59,476 nucleotides of DNA from a virus. Made by a program: the position numbers and the translations under genes. Shown here piece after piece: positions 39,907 to 47,983 of the stretch (position 1 is the first letter of the stretch; each line of letters begins with the position of its first letter). The notes below the pieces were generated by a model. It ran no database searches. It saw only the letters and a list, made by a program, of their open reading frames with translations, and was not told where the DNA came from. The stretch spans positions 1 through 59,476 of the IMG/VR virus record IMGVR_UViG_3300042146_000027, one strand, 5' to 3'.

Positions 39907-42195
39907 ATGAAAGATATTTTCCTCATCAAGCGCAATGGTTCACGCGAACTGTTGGACATCAACAAGATTCACAAGGTATTAGTATGGGCATGTGACGGCG
40001 TAAGCAACGTTTCACCTTCTGAGATCGAAGCACAGGCTGGACTGAAGTTTCATGACGGCATGAAAACGTCTGACTTGCATACCTCGCTGATCGACTCTGC
40101 ACATGAACTCATCTCACCAGATTATCCGAACTATGACCTGGTTGCTGGTCGTCTGGTCATGCTGGCTTTGCGCAAAGAAGTTTATGGTCAGTTCGAAGTT
40201 CCTTCGCTGTACGGGATCGTTGAAAAGAACGTCAAGTCTGGTTGGTATCACAAAGACCTGTTGAACATGTACACGCCTGAGCAGTGGGCCAAGATTGAAT
40301 CGTTTGTCAAGCACGACAACGACTTTAACTTCCGTATCTCGGGTGCGCGTGAGTGGCTTGACAAGTATCTGGTGCAGAATCGTAAGCAGAAGGTCTACCA
40401 TGAAACGCCTCAAGTGGCCTACATCCTGGTAGCCGCTGTATTGATGCGCAAGTACGTTGATCGCTTCGGCATCACGATGGTCAAAGGCTACTACAACCAG
40501 CTGTCTGAAGCGGGTATCAGTATCCCGAGTCCGATCGCTGCATCGATTCGTACACCGAACCCACAAGGCGCAAGCTGCACCCTGATTGAAATGGGCGATT
40601 CGATTGACTCGATTGGTGCGACCTATCAAGCAGTGCTGAAGTATGCAACTAACAAGGCAGGCATCGGTCTTGGCGTGTTTAACCTGCGTGCTGAGGGGCA
40701 GCCTGTTCGTAACGGTGACGTGACGACTACTGGCGTGATTGGCTTTGCTCAAGCGTCACGAGCGATTGTAGGGGCTTCTAGTCAGGGCGGCATGCGTAAG
40801 GGTAGCGAGACTTACTACCATAACATCTGGCACTTGGATGTTGAGAAGCTGCTGGTACTGAAGAACAACAAGGGTACTGAAGAAACACGTATTCGTCACG
40901 CCGACCATGCATTCAACCTGAACGGTTATCTGTGGAAACGTATTCTCAAACGCGAAGCCGTCACCCTGTTCTCTCCTGAGGAAGTTCCACTGCTTCAGAA
41001 GGCGTTCTGTGATGACCAAGTTGAGTTTGCGCGTCTGTATGAGCTGTATGAGAAAGACGAAACCAAAACCCGTCGTATCATCGAAGGTAGCAAACTGCGT
41101 GACATGATCGCTACCGAGCGTTCTTCGACCTCGCGTGTTTACTTCCACTTCGTCGACAACTCGAACGAACAGGGTAGTTTTGTTGCTAAGAACGCACCTA
41201 TTCGCATGTCGAACCTGTGCACTGAAGTGACACTGCCGACCATCGAACTGATGAGTCTTGAGGACATGAACGCGCTGATCAGTCTGTGCAACCTGAGTGC
41301 AATCAACTGGGGTGCAATCAAGAAGCCGTCTGACTTCGAAGTTCCTTGCCGTCTTGCTGTGTTCGCACTTGACGCCTTGCTTGACTATCAGCCATACTTG
41401 CTGCCCGCTGCGAAAAACAGCACCGACTGGTATCGTCCTCTGGGCATCGGCGTGAACAACCTCGCTTACTTCCTGGCCAAACGTGGTCTGAAGTTCGATG
41501 AAGGTGCGTTTGAAGTTGTCGATGAATACATGGAAGCGATGGCGTTCTATCTGACTCAAGCGTCGGTTGAACTTGCTGAACTGTACGGTGCATGCGGTAA
41601 AGTTGAAAACACCAAGTACGCTCAGGGCATCTTCCCTCAAGACGTGCGCAAGAAAGGCATTGATGAAGTTATTCCTCATGTTGAGCGTATGCCGTGGGAA
41701 CCGTTGCGTGCGCGCATGAAGGTATCGGGTATTCGTAACGCGACCTTGATGTGCAACATGCCGTCTGAAACGTCTTCGCGTGTGCAGAACATGACCAATG
41801 GTCAAGAGCCTGTTCGGAACCTGATCGTTGCCAAGTCTGGTACTAAGTTTGTTGTGCCTGAATATGATCGTCTGAAGCACAAGTACCAACTTGAGTGGGA
41901 CGTTAATCTTCACGGTTATATCAAAATCTCCTGCATTATGCAGAAGCGTATGGATCAGGCTATCTCGTTGAACACTCGCTACGACAACACTAAGTACCCT
42001 GACAACAAGGTACCGGCGACCGTGATTCTGAATGACATGACATTGATCTATAAACTCGGCGGGAAAACTGGCTACTACCACAACAACCGTAAGATGATCA
42101 AGACCGAAGAGGAGAAGAGTCTTGCGCTTGATTGTGTAGCACCAGAAGTAGTTGAGCAAGAAGACGAAGCGTCCTGCCCGTCCTGTGTAATCTAA
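39907..42195 (+). CDS. nrdA: ribonucleoside-diphosphate reductase alpha subunit, class Ia
   Basis: 762 aa, full-length. N-terminal ATP-cone (IKRNGSRELLDINKIHKVLV). Active-site residues: the first redox Cys in ASCTLIEMGDS, the NLCTEV loop (Asn, Cys, Glu), the partner Cys in LCNLSAINWG, and the tyrosine pair in GYYHNN for radical transfer. The C-terminal SCPSCVI is the shuttle CxxC pair served by glutaredoxin. Makes dNDPs. NrdB follows after a hairpin. Confidence 0.96.
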   Translation: MKDIFLIKRNGSRELLDINKIHKVLVWACDGVSNVSPSEIEAQAGLKFHDGMKTSDLHTSLIDSAHELISPDYPNYDLVAGRLVMLALRKEVYGQFEVPSLYGIVEKNVKSGWYHKDLLNMYTPEQWAKIESFVKHDNDFNFRISGAREWLDKYLVQNRKQKVYHETPQVAYILVAAVLMRKYVDRFGITMVKGYYNQLSEAGISIPSPIAASIRTPNPQGASCTLIEMGDSIDSIGATYQAVLKYATNKAGIGLGVFNLRAEGQPVRNGDVTTTGVIGFAQASRAIVGASSQGGMRKGSETYYHNIWHLDVEKLLVLKNNKGTEETRIRHADHAFNLNGYLWKRILKREAVTLFSPEEVPLLQKAFCDDQVEFARLYELYEKDETKTRRIIEGSKLRDMIATERSSTSRVYFHFVDNSNEQGSFVAKNAPIRMSNLCTEVTLPTIELMSLEDMNALISLCNLSAINWGAIKKPSDFEVPCRLAVFALDALLDYQPYLLPAAKNSTDWYRPLGIGVNNLAYFLAKRGLKFDEGAFEVVDEYMEAMAFYLTQASVELAELYGACGKVENTKYAQGIFPQDVRKKGIDEVIPHVERMPWEPLRARMKVSGIRNATLMCNMPSETSSRVQNMTNGQEPVRNLIVAKSGTKFVVPEYDRLKHKYQLEWDVNLHGYIKISCIMQKRMDQAISLNTRYDNTKYPDNKVPATVILNDMTLIYKLGGKTGYYHNNRKMIKTEEEKSLALDCVAPEVVEQEDEASCPSCVI

Positions 42196-42205
42196 CATCA
42201 AACAT

Positions 42206-42225
42206 GGCCGAGGTAACACTCGGCC
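42206..42225 (+). terminator. hairpin between nrdA and nrdB (weak terminator)
   Basis: GGCCGAG / CTCGGCC, perfect 7-bp stem, loop GTAACA, followed by TTTCT. It may reduce read-through or protect the nrdA mRNA end. No separate promoter for nrdB is evident. Confidence 0.6.
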
Positions 42226-42240
42226 TTTCTAGGAGTTTCA

Positions 42241-43329
42241 ATGTCTGTTCTATACTTCCGTGATGTAAACGGTACTTACAAGCCTAAGATGTTTTTCGAC
42301 GAGGCTGGCACTGTTGACATTCAGCGCTATGACCTCGTCAAGTATCCGATGGTTAAACGTCTGACTGAAAATCAGTTGGCCAACTACTGGCGACCAACTG
42401 AAGTCAACATGTCTCAAGACAAGATTGATTACAACGACTTCACCGAAGCTGAGAAGCATGTTTTCTCATCTAACCTGAAGCGTCAAATCATCCTCGACAG
42501 CGTTCAAGGCCGTGCCCCTGCACTGTGTTTCTTGCCGATTGTGTCTGACTCATGGGCAGAGGCATTCATCAACGCATGGAACTTCTACGAGGGCATCCAT
42601 TCGAGCAGCTACACGCACATCATTGAGAACGTCTACGCCAACGCCTCTGAAATCTATGACACGATGAAGGCGATCCGTGAGATCGCCGAGTGTTCTGACG
42701 ACATCAGCAAGTACTATGACGAACTCCTGCGTTGCATCAAGGAATACGACTACGGCGACTATCGCACCAAGAAAGCGTTCTACCTGTGCATGGTTGCAGT
42801 CAATGCCCTTGAGCAGATTCGTTTCCATGTAAGTTTCGCTTGCACCTTCTCGTTTGCCAACCGTGGTAAGATGAAAGGTTCTGGTGAGATCGTTACACTG
42901 ATCCGTCAAGACGAAGCGTTCCACTGTGGCTTCACTCAGTTTGTCCTGCGTCAGAGTCCGAAAGAAGACCCTGATATGGCGAAGATCGCGATTGAGTGTC
43001 AGGCTGATGCCGAAGCAATCCTGTACGCTGTCTATCGTCAAGAACTTGAGTGGATCAAGTATCTGTTCAGCAAAGGCCCGATTGTCGGTCTGACTGAACA
43101 AGAGCTGATCGTTTACTTGCAATACCATGTAGGTAAGTGCATGCGCCGTAATGGTGTTGAACCGAACTTCACCGTTCCGGTTAAAGAGCCTATCCCTTGG
43201 ATGCGCAAGTTCCTGAATGAAACTGGTGATGATGATCAACCTGCACCACAGGAAGACACTATCCTTCAGTATCAAACCGGCCAAGTTGATATGAACGTTG
43301 ATGAAACTGAGCTTGATACTGACTTCTAA
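42241..43329 (+). CDS. nrdB: ribonucleoside-diphosphate reductase beta subunit, class Ia
   Basis: 362 aa, with all radical-site ligands visible: Asp in IILDSVQGRAP, Glu and His in NFYEGIHSSSYTH (with the radical Tyr in SSSYTH), Glu in ALEQIRFHV, and Glu/His in RQDEAFHCGF. The C-terminal tail (DETELDTDF) is the kind that binds NrdA. TAGGAG precedes the ATG. It supplies the tyrosyl radical for NrdA. Confidence 0.96.
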   Translation: MSVLYFRDVNGTYKPKMFFDEAGTVDIQRYDLVKYPMVKRLTENQLANYWRPTEVNMSQDKIDYNDFTEAEKHVFSSNLKRQIILDSVQGRAPALCFLPIVSDSWAEAFINAWNFYEGIHSSSYTHIIENVYANASEIYDTMKAIREIAECSDDISKYYDELLRCIKEYDYGDYRTKKAFYLCMVAVNALEQIRFHVSFACTFSFANRGKMKGSGEIVTLIRQDEAFHCGFTQFVLRQSPKEDPDMAKIAIECQADAEAILYAVYRQELEWIKYLFSKGPIVGLTEQELIVYLQYHVGKCMRRNGVEPNFTVPVKEPIPWMRKFLNETGDDDQPAPQEDTILQYQTGQVDMNVDETELDTDF

Positions 43330-43368
43330 TCACATGTATAATAGCCTGACGCGCTATTGCGTTTGGCT
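43313..43368 (+). promoter_or_regulatory. promoter plus hairpin
   Basis: TTGATA (43313-43318), inside the end of nrdB, 18-nt spacer, TATAAT (43337-43342). It is followed by an interrupted stem AGCC..ACGC / GCGT..GGCT (43344-43368). It drives the small genes and glutaredoxin downstream. Confidence 0.55.
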
Positions 43369-43390
43369 TATATATTATTAGGAGTGAAGT

Positions 43391-43588
43391 ATGGCTGTTA
43401 TTGGATGGTTGATCATTACATTTGCTGGAGCGTTCTTTTGTATCGGTGGCCTTGTGTTACTGTTCATAGGTAATGCATTCAGTGGTGGTCGACTCTGCTT
43501 CGAAGCTCTAATCCCTATGGGTATCGGTGCAGCACTGGTATATGCATCGTACACACATATGCCATTTACTGTGAGTCTGGTTCAATGA
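43391..43588 (+). CDS. small membrane protein, 65 aa
   Basis: Two hydrophobic segments (about residues 4-27 and 38-55) with Gly-rich packing (FAGAFFCIGGLVLLFIG). Inner membrane, role unknown. AGGAG upstream. The stop overlaps the next ATG. Confidence 0.6.
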   Translation: MAVIGWLIITFAGAFFCIGGLVLLFIGNAFSGGRLCFEALIPMGIGAALVYASYTHMPFTVSLVQ

Positions 43589-43863
43589 ATGCACACGAGA
43601 TGTACACCCTGATCCAAGAAACCCAAGCATGTGAGGGGCTTGAAGAGTGGTTGAAAGATCACTTACTCCCACGCATGCGCGCAAGTTCAGACATGCGCGT
43701 CAGGATCGATTCTAAGAGAGTTCCTTGGGATCGTGTTAGTTTCATTCGCGACATGGAGAATCTAGGTTACGTGATGGACTATGACTGCGAAGACCGCCCG
43801 TGTGCTGAACCTTACTACACGATTGCCCTCGTGTTTAACAAATTCATCATAAACCCTCGCTAA
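43585..43863 (+). CDS. hypothetical protein, 92 aa
   Basis: Soluble protein (MNAHEMYTLIQETQACEGLE...), coupled to the previous gene. A Cys-containing DYDCEDRPCAEP turn. Unrecognised. Confidence 0.6.
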   Translation: MNAHEMYTLIQETQACEGLEEWLKDHLLPRMRASSDMRVRIDSKRVPWDRVSFIRDMENLGYVMDYDCEDRPCAEPYYTIALVFNKFIINPR

Positions 43864-43896
43864 ACAAATCACATTATACACCTCTGGAGTTACACA

Positions 43897-44142
43897 ATGA
43901 AGGCATTGATCTATGGCCGTCCTGGCTGCACCTTTTGCGAAAAGGCAAAAGTGTTGTGCAAGATGAAAGGTATCGAATTCGACTATAAGGTAGTCGGTGA
44001 CGATATCCAGAAAGAACAACTTGAAGAAATGGTCGGTACATCGATCAGTTCTGTCCCACAAATCTTCCTGACCGCTGAAGGTATGTCTGAATACATCGGT
44101 GGTTACACTCAACTTGAGGCGCGTCTGAATGGCAAATCCTAA
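43897..44142 (+). CDS. glutaredoxin
   Basis: 81 aa thioredoxin-fold protein with redox motif GCTFCEKAK (CxxC, residues 11-14), the cis-Pro loop SSVPQIF and the GGYTQLEA helix that binds glutathione in the family. It reduces the C-terminal CxxC of NrdA, encoded nearby. CTGGAG precedes the ATG. Confidence 0.9.
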   Translation: MKALIYGRPGCTFCEKAKVLCKMKGIEFDYKVVGDDIQKEQLEEMVGTSISSVPQIFLTAEGMSEYIGGYTQLEARLNGKS

Positions 44143-44515
44143 AAAGTTGTCGCACGAATGGATCGAGAACCAAGTTCTGACTGAAGAGTACCTCACTCGT
44201 GGTGATCGTTTCATGATGTGCATCATTTACACCAGGGGTGGCTATTACGTCACTGGTGAAAGTGCACCGATCAACCCTGAAGAGTTCAAAGATGAACTGG
44301 GTCGCAAGTACTCGCGTGAGGAAGCCCTCGACAAGATCTGGCGCATTGAAGGTATGATCGCTCGCAAACAACACTACGGTGATGATGCTGAAGTTCTGGA
44401 AAGCGTTTCAAACTCTGCACCACTTGAAGCCACAGAACTGCCAGAAATCCCCGCGCATGTCTTCGAGGAAGAAGACTCACACATCCTCGACCAATTCGCT
44501 CATAACGGTAACTAA
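44129..44515 (+). CDS. N4 gp49 / Sf6 gene 66 family protein, 128 aa
   Basis: The central GRKYSREEALDKIWRIEG and the preceding GYYVTGESAPINPEEF fit the small phage family named for N4 gp49 and Sf6 gene 66, of unknown function. ATG 44129 lies inside the glutaredoxin end (14-nt overlap). The C-terminus is acidic and variable. Confidence 0.75.
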   Translation: MANPKKLSHEWIENQVLTEEYLTRGDRFMMCIIYTRGGYYVTGESAPINPEEFKDELGRKYSREEALDKIWRIEGMIARKQHYGDDAEVLESVSNSAPLEATELPEIPAHVFEEEDSHILDQFAHNGN

Positions 44516-44519
44516 TAAC

Positions 44520-45458
44520 ATGACTGTGACTGCTGAAATCATTGCTGACTCCATTAATGAAGATGGTGTCCGTATCACGACCTTCGTCCTCGACTACCCA
44601 CGCATCGTTCACGCCGAACTGATGACGCACCGTGAGTTCTCGCGTAATGCCGCAAGCTCACGCGCTATCCCTACAAAGGCTGTGCTTGATCGTGTCATGA
44701 ACGACCCTGCAATGCCCGTTCACTTCGGTAAGAACCAGACTGGTATGCAGGACGCTGGTGAACACTTCGAACTGATCAACGGCTACACACCTCAAGAATG
44801 GTGGAAGCTGATGGCACTGAGCGCTGCCAAGTTCAGTGAAGGTTTTGCTGAAGCGGGTTATCACAAGCAAGTCGCCAACCGTGGTACTGAGTTCGCCCAG
44901 AACATCAAAGTGGTTGTGACTTCGACTTCGTATGACAACTGGTTCTGGTTGCGTCATTGCGAGATGGCTGATCCGACCATCAAAGTCCTGGCCAACGTGA
45001 TGCTCGCTGCATACAACGAAAGTTCGCCGCGTCTGTTGCTACCTGGTGAATGGCACGTTCCTTTCTACTTCGACGGCTACTGGAGCGAGTTCCTTGAAGG
45101 TAGCGGTACAGATGTTCATGAGTACACCCTGGCTGAAGCCCTGAAGATCAGTTCGTCATGCTGCGCCCAAGTGTCGTATCGTAAGAGTGATGACAGCCTT
45201 GAGAAAGCTGTAGGGCTCTATGATCGTCTTGTAGGGGCCGATAAAGTGCACGCTAGCCCGTTCGAGCATCAGGGTACTCCAATCGAGAAACCGCGCTTGG
45301 GTGATAGTGCATATGAGCATTTGACCGAATGGCAGGAGGGTATCACTCACATGGATCGCAAAGGTTACTTCCACTCAGGTAACTTCAAAGGCTGGGTTCA
45401 GCATCGCCAACTGATCCCGAACCATGTGTGCGAAAGCTTCAGCTACATCGAAGAATAA
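44520..45458 (+). CDS. thyX: flavin-dependent thymidylate synthase ThyX
   Basis: 312 aa. The ThyX signature appears as HREFSRNAASSRAIP (RHRxxSxNxxSxR type, first Arg replaced by Thr in THRE). Later FxHxxF-like Trp/Tyr-rich segments (HVPFYFDGYW) are consistent. Converts dUMP to dTMP with FAD and methylene-THF. Start ATG 44520 after a TAATAAC. It takes the dUMP made by the dCMP deaminase at 26548. Confidence 0.9.
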   Translation: MTVTAEIIADSINEDGVRITTFVLDYPRIVHAELMTHREFSRNAASSRAIPTKAVLDRVMNDPAMPVHFGKNQTGMQDAGEHFELINGYTPQEWWKLMALSAAKFSEGFAEAGYHKQVANRGTEFAQNIKVVVTSTSYDNWFWLRHCEMADPTIKVLANVMLAAYNESSPRLLLPGEWHVPFYFDGYWSEFLEGSGTDVHEYTLAEALKISSSCCAQVSYRKSDDSLEKAVGLYDRLVGADKVHASPFEHQGTPIEKPRLGDSAYEHLTEWQEGITHMDRKGYFHSGNFKGWVQHRQLIPNHVCESFSYIEE

Positions 45459-45474
45459 TCCTCACACAAAACGC

Positions 45475-45503
45475 TTGACAAGGGCCTTCGGGCCCTTTAC
45501 CAT
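45475..45503 (+). promoter_or_regulatory. promoter with UUCG hairpin in the spacer
   Basis: TTGACA (45475-45480), 17-nt spacer, TACCAT (45498-45503). The spacer is AAGGGCC-TTCG-GGCCCTT, a perfect 7-bp stem with a stable UUCG tetraloop. As RNA it would also act as a terminator for thyX. Confidence 0.6.
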
Positions 45504-45543
45504 GGACACATCAAAACAAACAACGTGAAGCAGGAGTTACATC

Positions 45544-45729
45544 ATGAACATCGCACAAAACGTCTACGCTGATAATGGCTACAAATCTCGTGCCCACTAT
45601 CTGCGTTCGCTCGCTGAAGAAAACGGCGTTGATGAAGATGCTGTGTTTGTACTCGCCAACGTCTACGGTCCTAATGAAGACTTCGATGGTCTTGTGACTG
45701 CTGTTGCTGACCTCGCTGACGACTTCTAA
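45544..45729 (+). CDS. hypothetical acidic protein, 61 aa
   Basis: Small protein (MNIAQNVYADNGYKSRAHYL...), very acidic C-terminal half. AGGAG upstream; single-gene unit between two promoter-hairpins. Unrecognised. Confidence 0.6.
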   Translation: MNIAQNVYADNGYKSRAHYLRSLAEENGVDEDAVFVLANVYGPNEDFDGLVTAVADLADDF

Positions 45730-45743
45730 GTCAAACAAATCCT

Positions 45744-45772
45744 TTGACAAGGGGCTTCGGCCCCTTTACTAT
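45744..45772 (+). promoter_or_regulatory. promoter with UUCG hairpin in the spacer
   Basis: TTGACA (45744-45749), 17-nt spacer, TACTAT (45767-45772). AAGGGGC (45749-45755), loop TTCG, GCCCCTT (45760-45766). Same design as 45475-45503. Confidence 0.6.
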
Positions 45773-45802
45773 GCACGGAATAAATGTGAAGAGAGAATTG
45801 TC

Positions 45803-46057
45803 ATGTCTCAAACCGAGTCTTACAAACAACCTTTGATTGACCTCGAAAAGCGGGATACTGTCTCGCGTAAAGAGTATGACTATCAAATCAATGCACGGGC
45901 GCAGACCCTTCGCGTGCTTGCGCGGGCGTTGTTGTGTATTGAAGAAAACCATCAACATCACACAATGTTTGATGAATACGATGGCTACAAAGAATCAGCA
46001 CTTGAGCAAGACAACCTCTTGACCATCAAAATCCTCAAAACCGCCATAGGCTGCTAA
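45803..46057 (+). CDS. hypothetical protein, 84 aa
   Basis: Start ATG 45803 (MSQTESYKQPLIDLEK) with AGAGAG upstream. Helical, with an HQHHT segment. First gene behind the promoter at 45744. Unrecognised. Confidence 0.6.
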   Translation: MSQTESYKQPLIDLEKRDTVSRKEYDYQINARAQTLRVLARALLCIEENHQHHTMFDEYDGYKESALEQDNLLTIKILKTAIGC

Positions 46058-46058
46058 C

Positions 46059-46223
46059 ATGCTCTCAGAACAAAAGATTCGTGAAATAGCACAGCGTCAT
46101 TTCATTCCACTACGTGATGTCGATCAAGCAAGCGCTCGAATGCTGTTGATCGAAAACGTCATTCGTGAAGCGCTAATTGAAAATGATCGACCAAAACCCG
46201 TACCAAACGCAGGCTGCCTCTAA
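46059..46223 (+). CDS. small protein, 54 aa
   Basis: An open frame MLSEQKIREIAQRHFIPL...NAGCL, helical, starting 1 nt after the previous stop and ending in TAATG with the next gene. Gene spacing and codon use fit a real gene; no family known. Confidence 0.6.
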   Translation: MLSEQKIREIAQRHFIPLRDVDQASARMLLIENVIREALIENDRPKPVPNAGCL

Positions 46224-46531
46224 TGTCCACTGTACTGATTGAAGGTCGATTCGTTGTTTGTGCGGCTGTTCGTTATGGTAAGGTCATCATAGCAGGTGCG
46301 CGTCACTTTGATATGGTCATGCATTCACAACTTGACCGTATGAACGAAGACCGTTTGATCGAATCGGATGGTCTTGGTGAGTATGAAGAAGGCTTTATCG
46401 ACCAGTTCGGTGTCTTCATGGATCGCAGTGAAGCTTACAAGATCGCTCTGGCTGGTGGTCAACTCAACAAGCGCCGTCTGAAGTCTGGTAATCAGGGTTC
46501 GACCGAACTGTTCAGCGAGGATTTGTATTGA
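46223..46531 (+). CDS. hypothetical protein, 102 aa
   Basis: Unrecognised soluble protein. The sequence FVVCAAVRYGKVIIAGARHF and ESDGLGEYEEGFIDQFGVFM resembles small phage proteins annotated only as hypothetical. Coupled on both sides. Confidence 0.6.
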   Translation: MSTVLIEGRFVVCAAVRYGKVIIAGARHFDMVMHSQLDRMNEDRLIESDGLGEYEEGFIDQFGVFMDRSEAYKIALAGGQLNKRRLKSGNQGSTELFSEDLY

Positions 46532-46532
46532 C

Positions 46533-46751
46533 ATGAAAACAGTCATACATGTGAACCAACATGTTATCAAGTCGAACGCGAAGAACGGTGAGAACAAACC
46601 GACTCTTACTGTGAAGACGTACAAGGAAAATCGTTACGCGCATGAGGTCGAGATTAAAGGCCCTAGTCGCGTAGTATATTCACCCGATAAGCCGCTGTCG
46701 TGTGGTGCTCGTGTATGGATCGAAACTGAAGCTGAGGTAATTACATCATGA
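46533..46751 (+). CDS. hypothetical protein, 72 aa
   Basis: Beta-rich small protein: KTVIHVNQHVIKSNAKNGEN, then an EVEIKGPSRVVYSP segment. One nt after the previous stop; its stop overlaps the next ATG. Unrecognised. Confidence 0.6.
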   Translation: MKTVIHVNQHVIKSNAKNGENKPTLTVKTYKENRYAHEVEIKGPSRVVYSPDKPLSCGARVWIETEAEVITS

Positions 46752-46990
46752 GTGAGCGTATTCTCTATTACTCTGGTGAAGACCCTAACAAAGCATCGCG
46801 CATAGCGAACTTGGTACTTGCTCACACACAGCGAGAGAACCGCGAGCTGAAAGCCCTTCTGCGCACCGCTCAAGAGCGTTTGCTTGACATGCTGAAGATG
46901 GACGACGGTCAAGCGTTCAGTGAAGCTACCAAGTTCGTCAAGCGTCTTGAAGTCTACTTCGAAGACAAAAATAAATTGGATGTAGTGTGA
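46748..46990 (+). CDS. hypothetical helical protein, 80 aa
   Basis: Mostly helix with coiled-coil character (ENRELKALLRTAQERLLDML). Start overlaps the previous stop (ATGA). End of this small operon. Unrecognised. Confidence 0.6.
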   Translation: MSERILYYSGEDPNKASRIANLVLAHTQRENRELKALLRTAQERLLDMLKMDDGQAFSEATKFVKRLEVYFEDKNKLDVV

Positions 46991-46997
46991 TTAGCGC

Positions 46998-47026
46998 TTG
47001 ACGCATTGCATTCTGTGTACTACAAT
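46998..47026 (+). promoter_or_regulatory. sigma70-type promoter
   Basis: TTGACG (46998-47003), 17-nt spacer, TACAAT (47021-47026). Drives the genes from 47070. Confidence 0.65.
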
Positions 47027-47069
47027 TGGGGCCTGACAGCGTAACCAACAGTGACTGAGACCTTATATC

Positions 47070-47237
47070 ATGATCGTTCAAATCGATAAAGACCGTTTCA
47101 ACTCTTTGATGTCCGATGCAGTTGCGTTCAACCATGTTATTGGTAGTCTTGTGTTCACTGAAGTTGTTAAACTGGGTAAGACCATCGCCATCTGTATTGG
47201 TGAAGGTGAGTCCCAACAATTCCTGGAGCAAAAATGA
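47070..47237 (+). CDS. small protein, 55 aa
   Basis: An open frame MIVQIDKDRFNSLMSD...QQFLEQK directly behind the promoter at 46998; its TGA overlaps the next ATG. Weak ribosome-binding site (GAGACC). Unrecognised. Confidence 0.55.
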   Translation: MIVQIDKDRFNSLMSDAVAFNHVIGSLVFTEVVKLGKTIAICIGEGESQQFLEQK

Positions 47238-47572
47238 ACCGTTTGTTAGCAAGTGAAATGGCTAAGCGCGTGCGTGTTCAACGCGTGATTCGCCAGTATG
47301 ATAACGTCAACCGTTTCATGCATTCTGTTGAAGAGGCGTTCATCAACTCTAAGCTTAGTGTCGTTGCTGTCGTACCGAGTCAGGTTAACGTTGAGAACAG
47401 GTTGCGCGTGAATACGCTTGATGAACTTGGCCGCGAGGCTACTCTAGAGGAACATCAAGAGTTGTTTACAATGCTGGGCTTCCCTACCAATTGCTTCAGA
47501 TGTCTTGAAGGTGAAGGCGAGCCAGGTGAAGCTTACATCCAAGTCTGTCTCCCACATCCATTTTTGAGGTAA
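47234..47572 (+). CDS. hypothetical protein, 112 aa
   Basis: Basic N-terminus (MAKRVRVQRVIRQ), with a C-terminal half holding a CFRCLEGEGEPGE turn. Start overlaps the previous stop. Unrecognised. Confidence 0.6.
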   Translation: MNRLLASEMAKRVRVQRVIRQYDNVNRFMHSVEEAFINSKLSVVAVVPSQVNVENRLRVNTLDELGREATLEEHQELFTMLGFPTNCFRCLEGEGEPGEAYIQVCLPHPFLR

Positions 47573-47578
47573 CCTGTT

Positions 47579-47983
47579 ATGAAAACTCTTGTACAGTTGT
47601 CCGAAACAATCCGTGACCATCTGATCAAACAACGTGGTAAAAGCGTAAGCGCGCATGGTAGTTGCAAATACCGCAGTGAGGCTGGCTTGATGTGCGCTGT
47701 TGGTTGCCTCATTAATGATGATGCATATGATCCTGACCTTGAAGGTAAGATGGCAGACGACCCGTCTATCACTGATGCGCTCAAACTGTCTGGCGTGTTG
47801 GTTGATGAAACCGCGTCCCAACTGTTTCGCGCATGGCAGTCGTATCACGATTCGTTTTATGAAAGTTGCGACGTGCTGTCGACTAAAACCTATCGCTACA
47901 CCGACTGGGTTAATAAGCCGAGCGATGAGCCAAACAGCCCTACCCACTTCCACGATATGATTCTCAAGGAATTGACAGTATGA
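47579..47983 (+). CDS. CxYR-MCAxGCL family protein, 134 aa
   Basis: One module of the repeated family: IRDHLIKQRGK, then GSCKYRSEAGLMCAVGCLIN, then YDPDLEGK, then RAWQSYHDS. Closest relative is the adjacent two-module gene; relatives lie at 7804-8597. The conserved Cys (3 or 4) and His could bind metal. Overlaps the next ATG. Confidence 0.65.
   Translation: MKTLVQLSETIRDHLIKQRGKSVSAHGSCKYRSEAGLMCAVGCLINDDAYDPDLEGKMADDPSITDALKLSGVLVDETASQLFRAWQSYHDSFYESCDVLSTKTYRYTDWVNKPSDEPNSPTHFHDMILKELTV

Noticed and set aside
40756-42219. A 487-aa open frame antisense to nrdA, and similar long antisense frames (6453-7415, 29219-30499, 37149-38150, 51731-52639, 53072-53977)
   Set aside because: They lie opposite well-supported genes, lack ribosome-binding sites and promoters, and show no domain motifs. 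Long antisense frames are expected from the codon bias of the sense genes.
42206-42225. A riboswitch controlling nrdB
   Set aside because: A single 7-bp stem within a 45-bp gap is too small for a known riboswitch aptamer.
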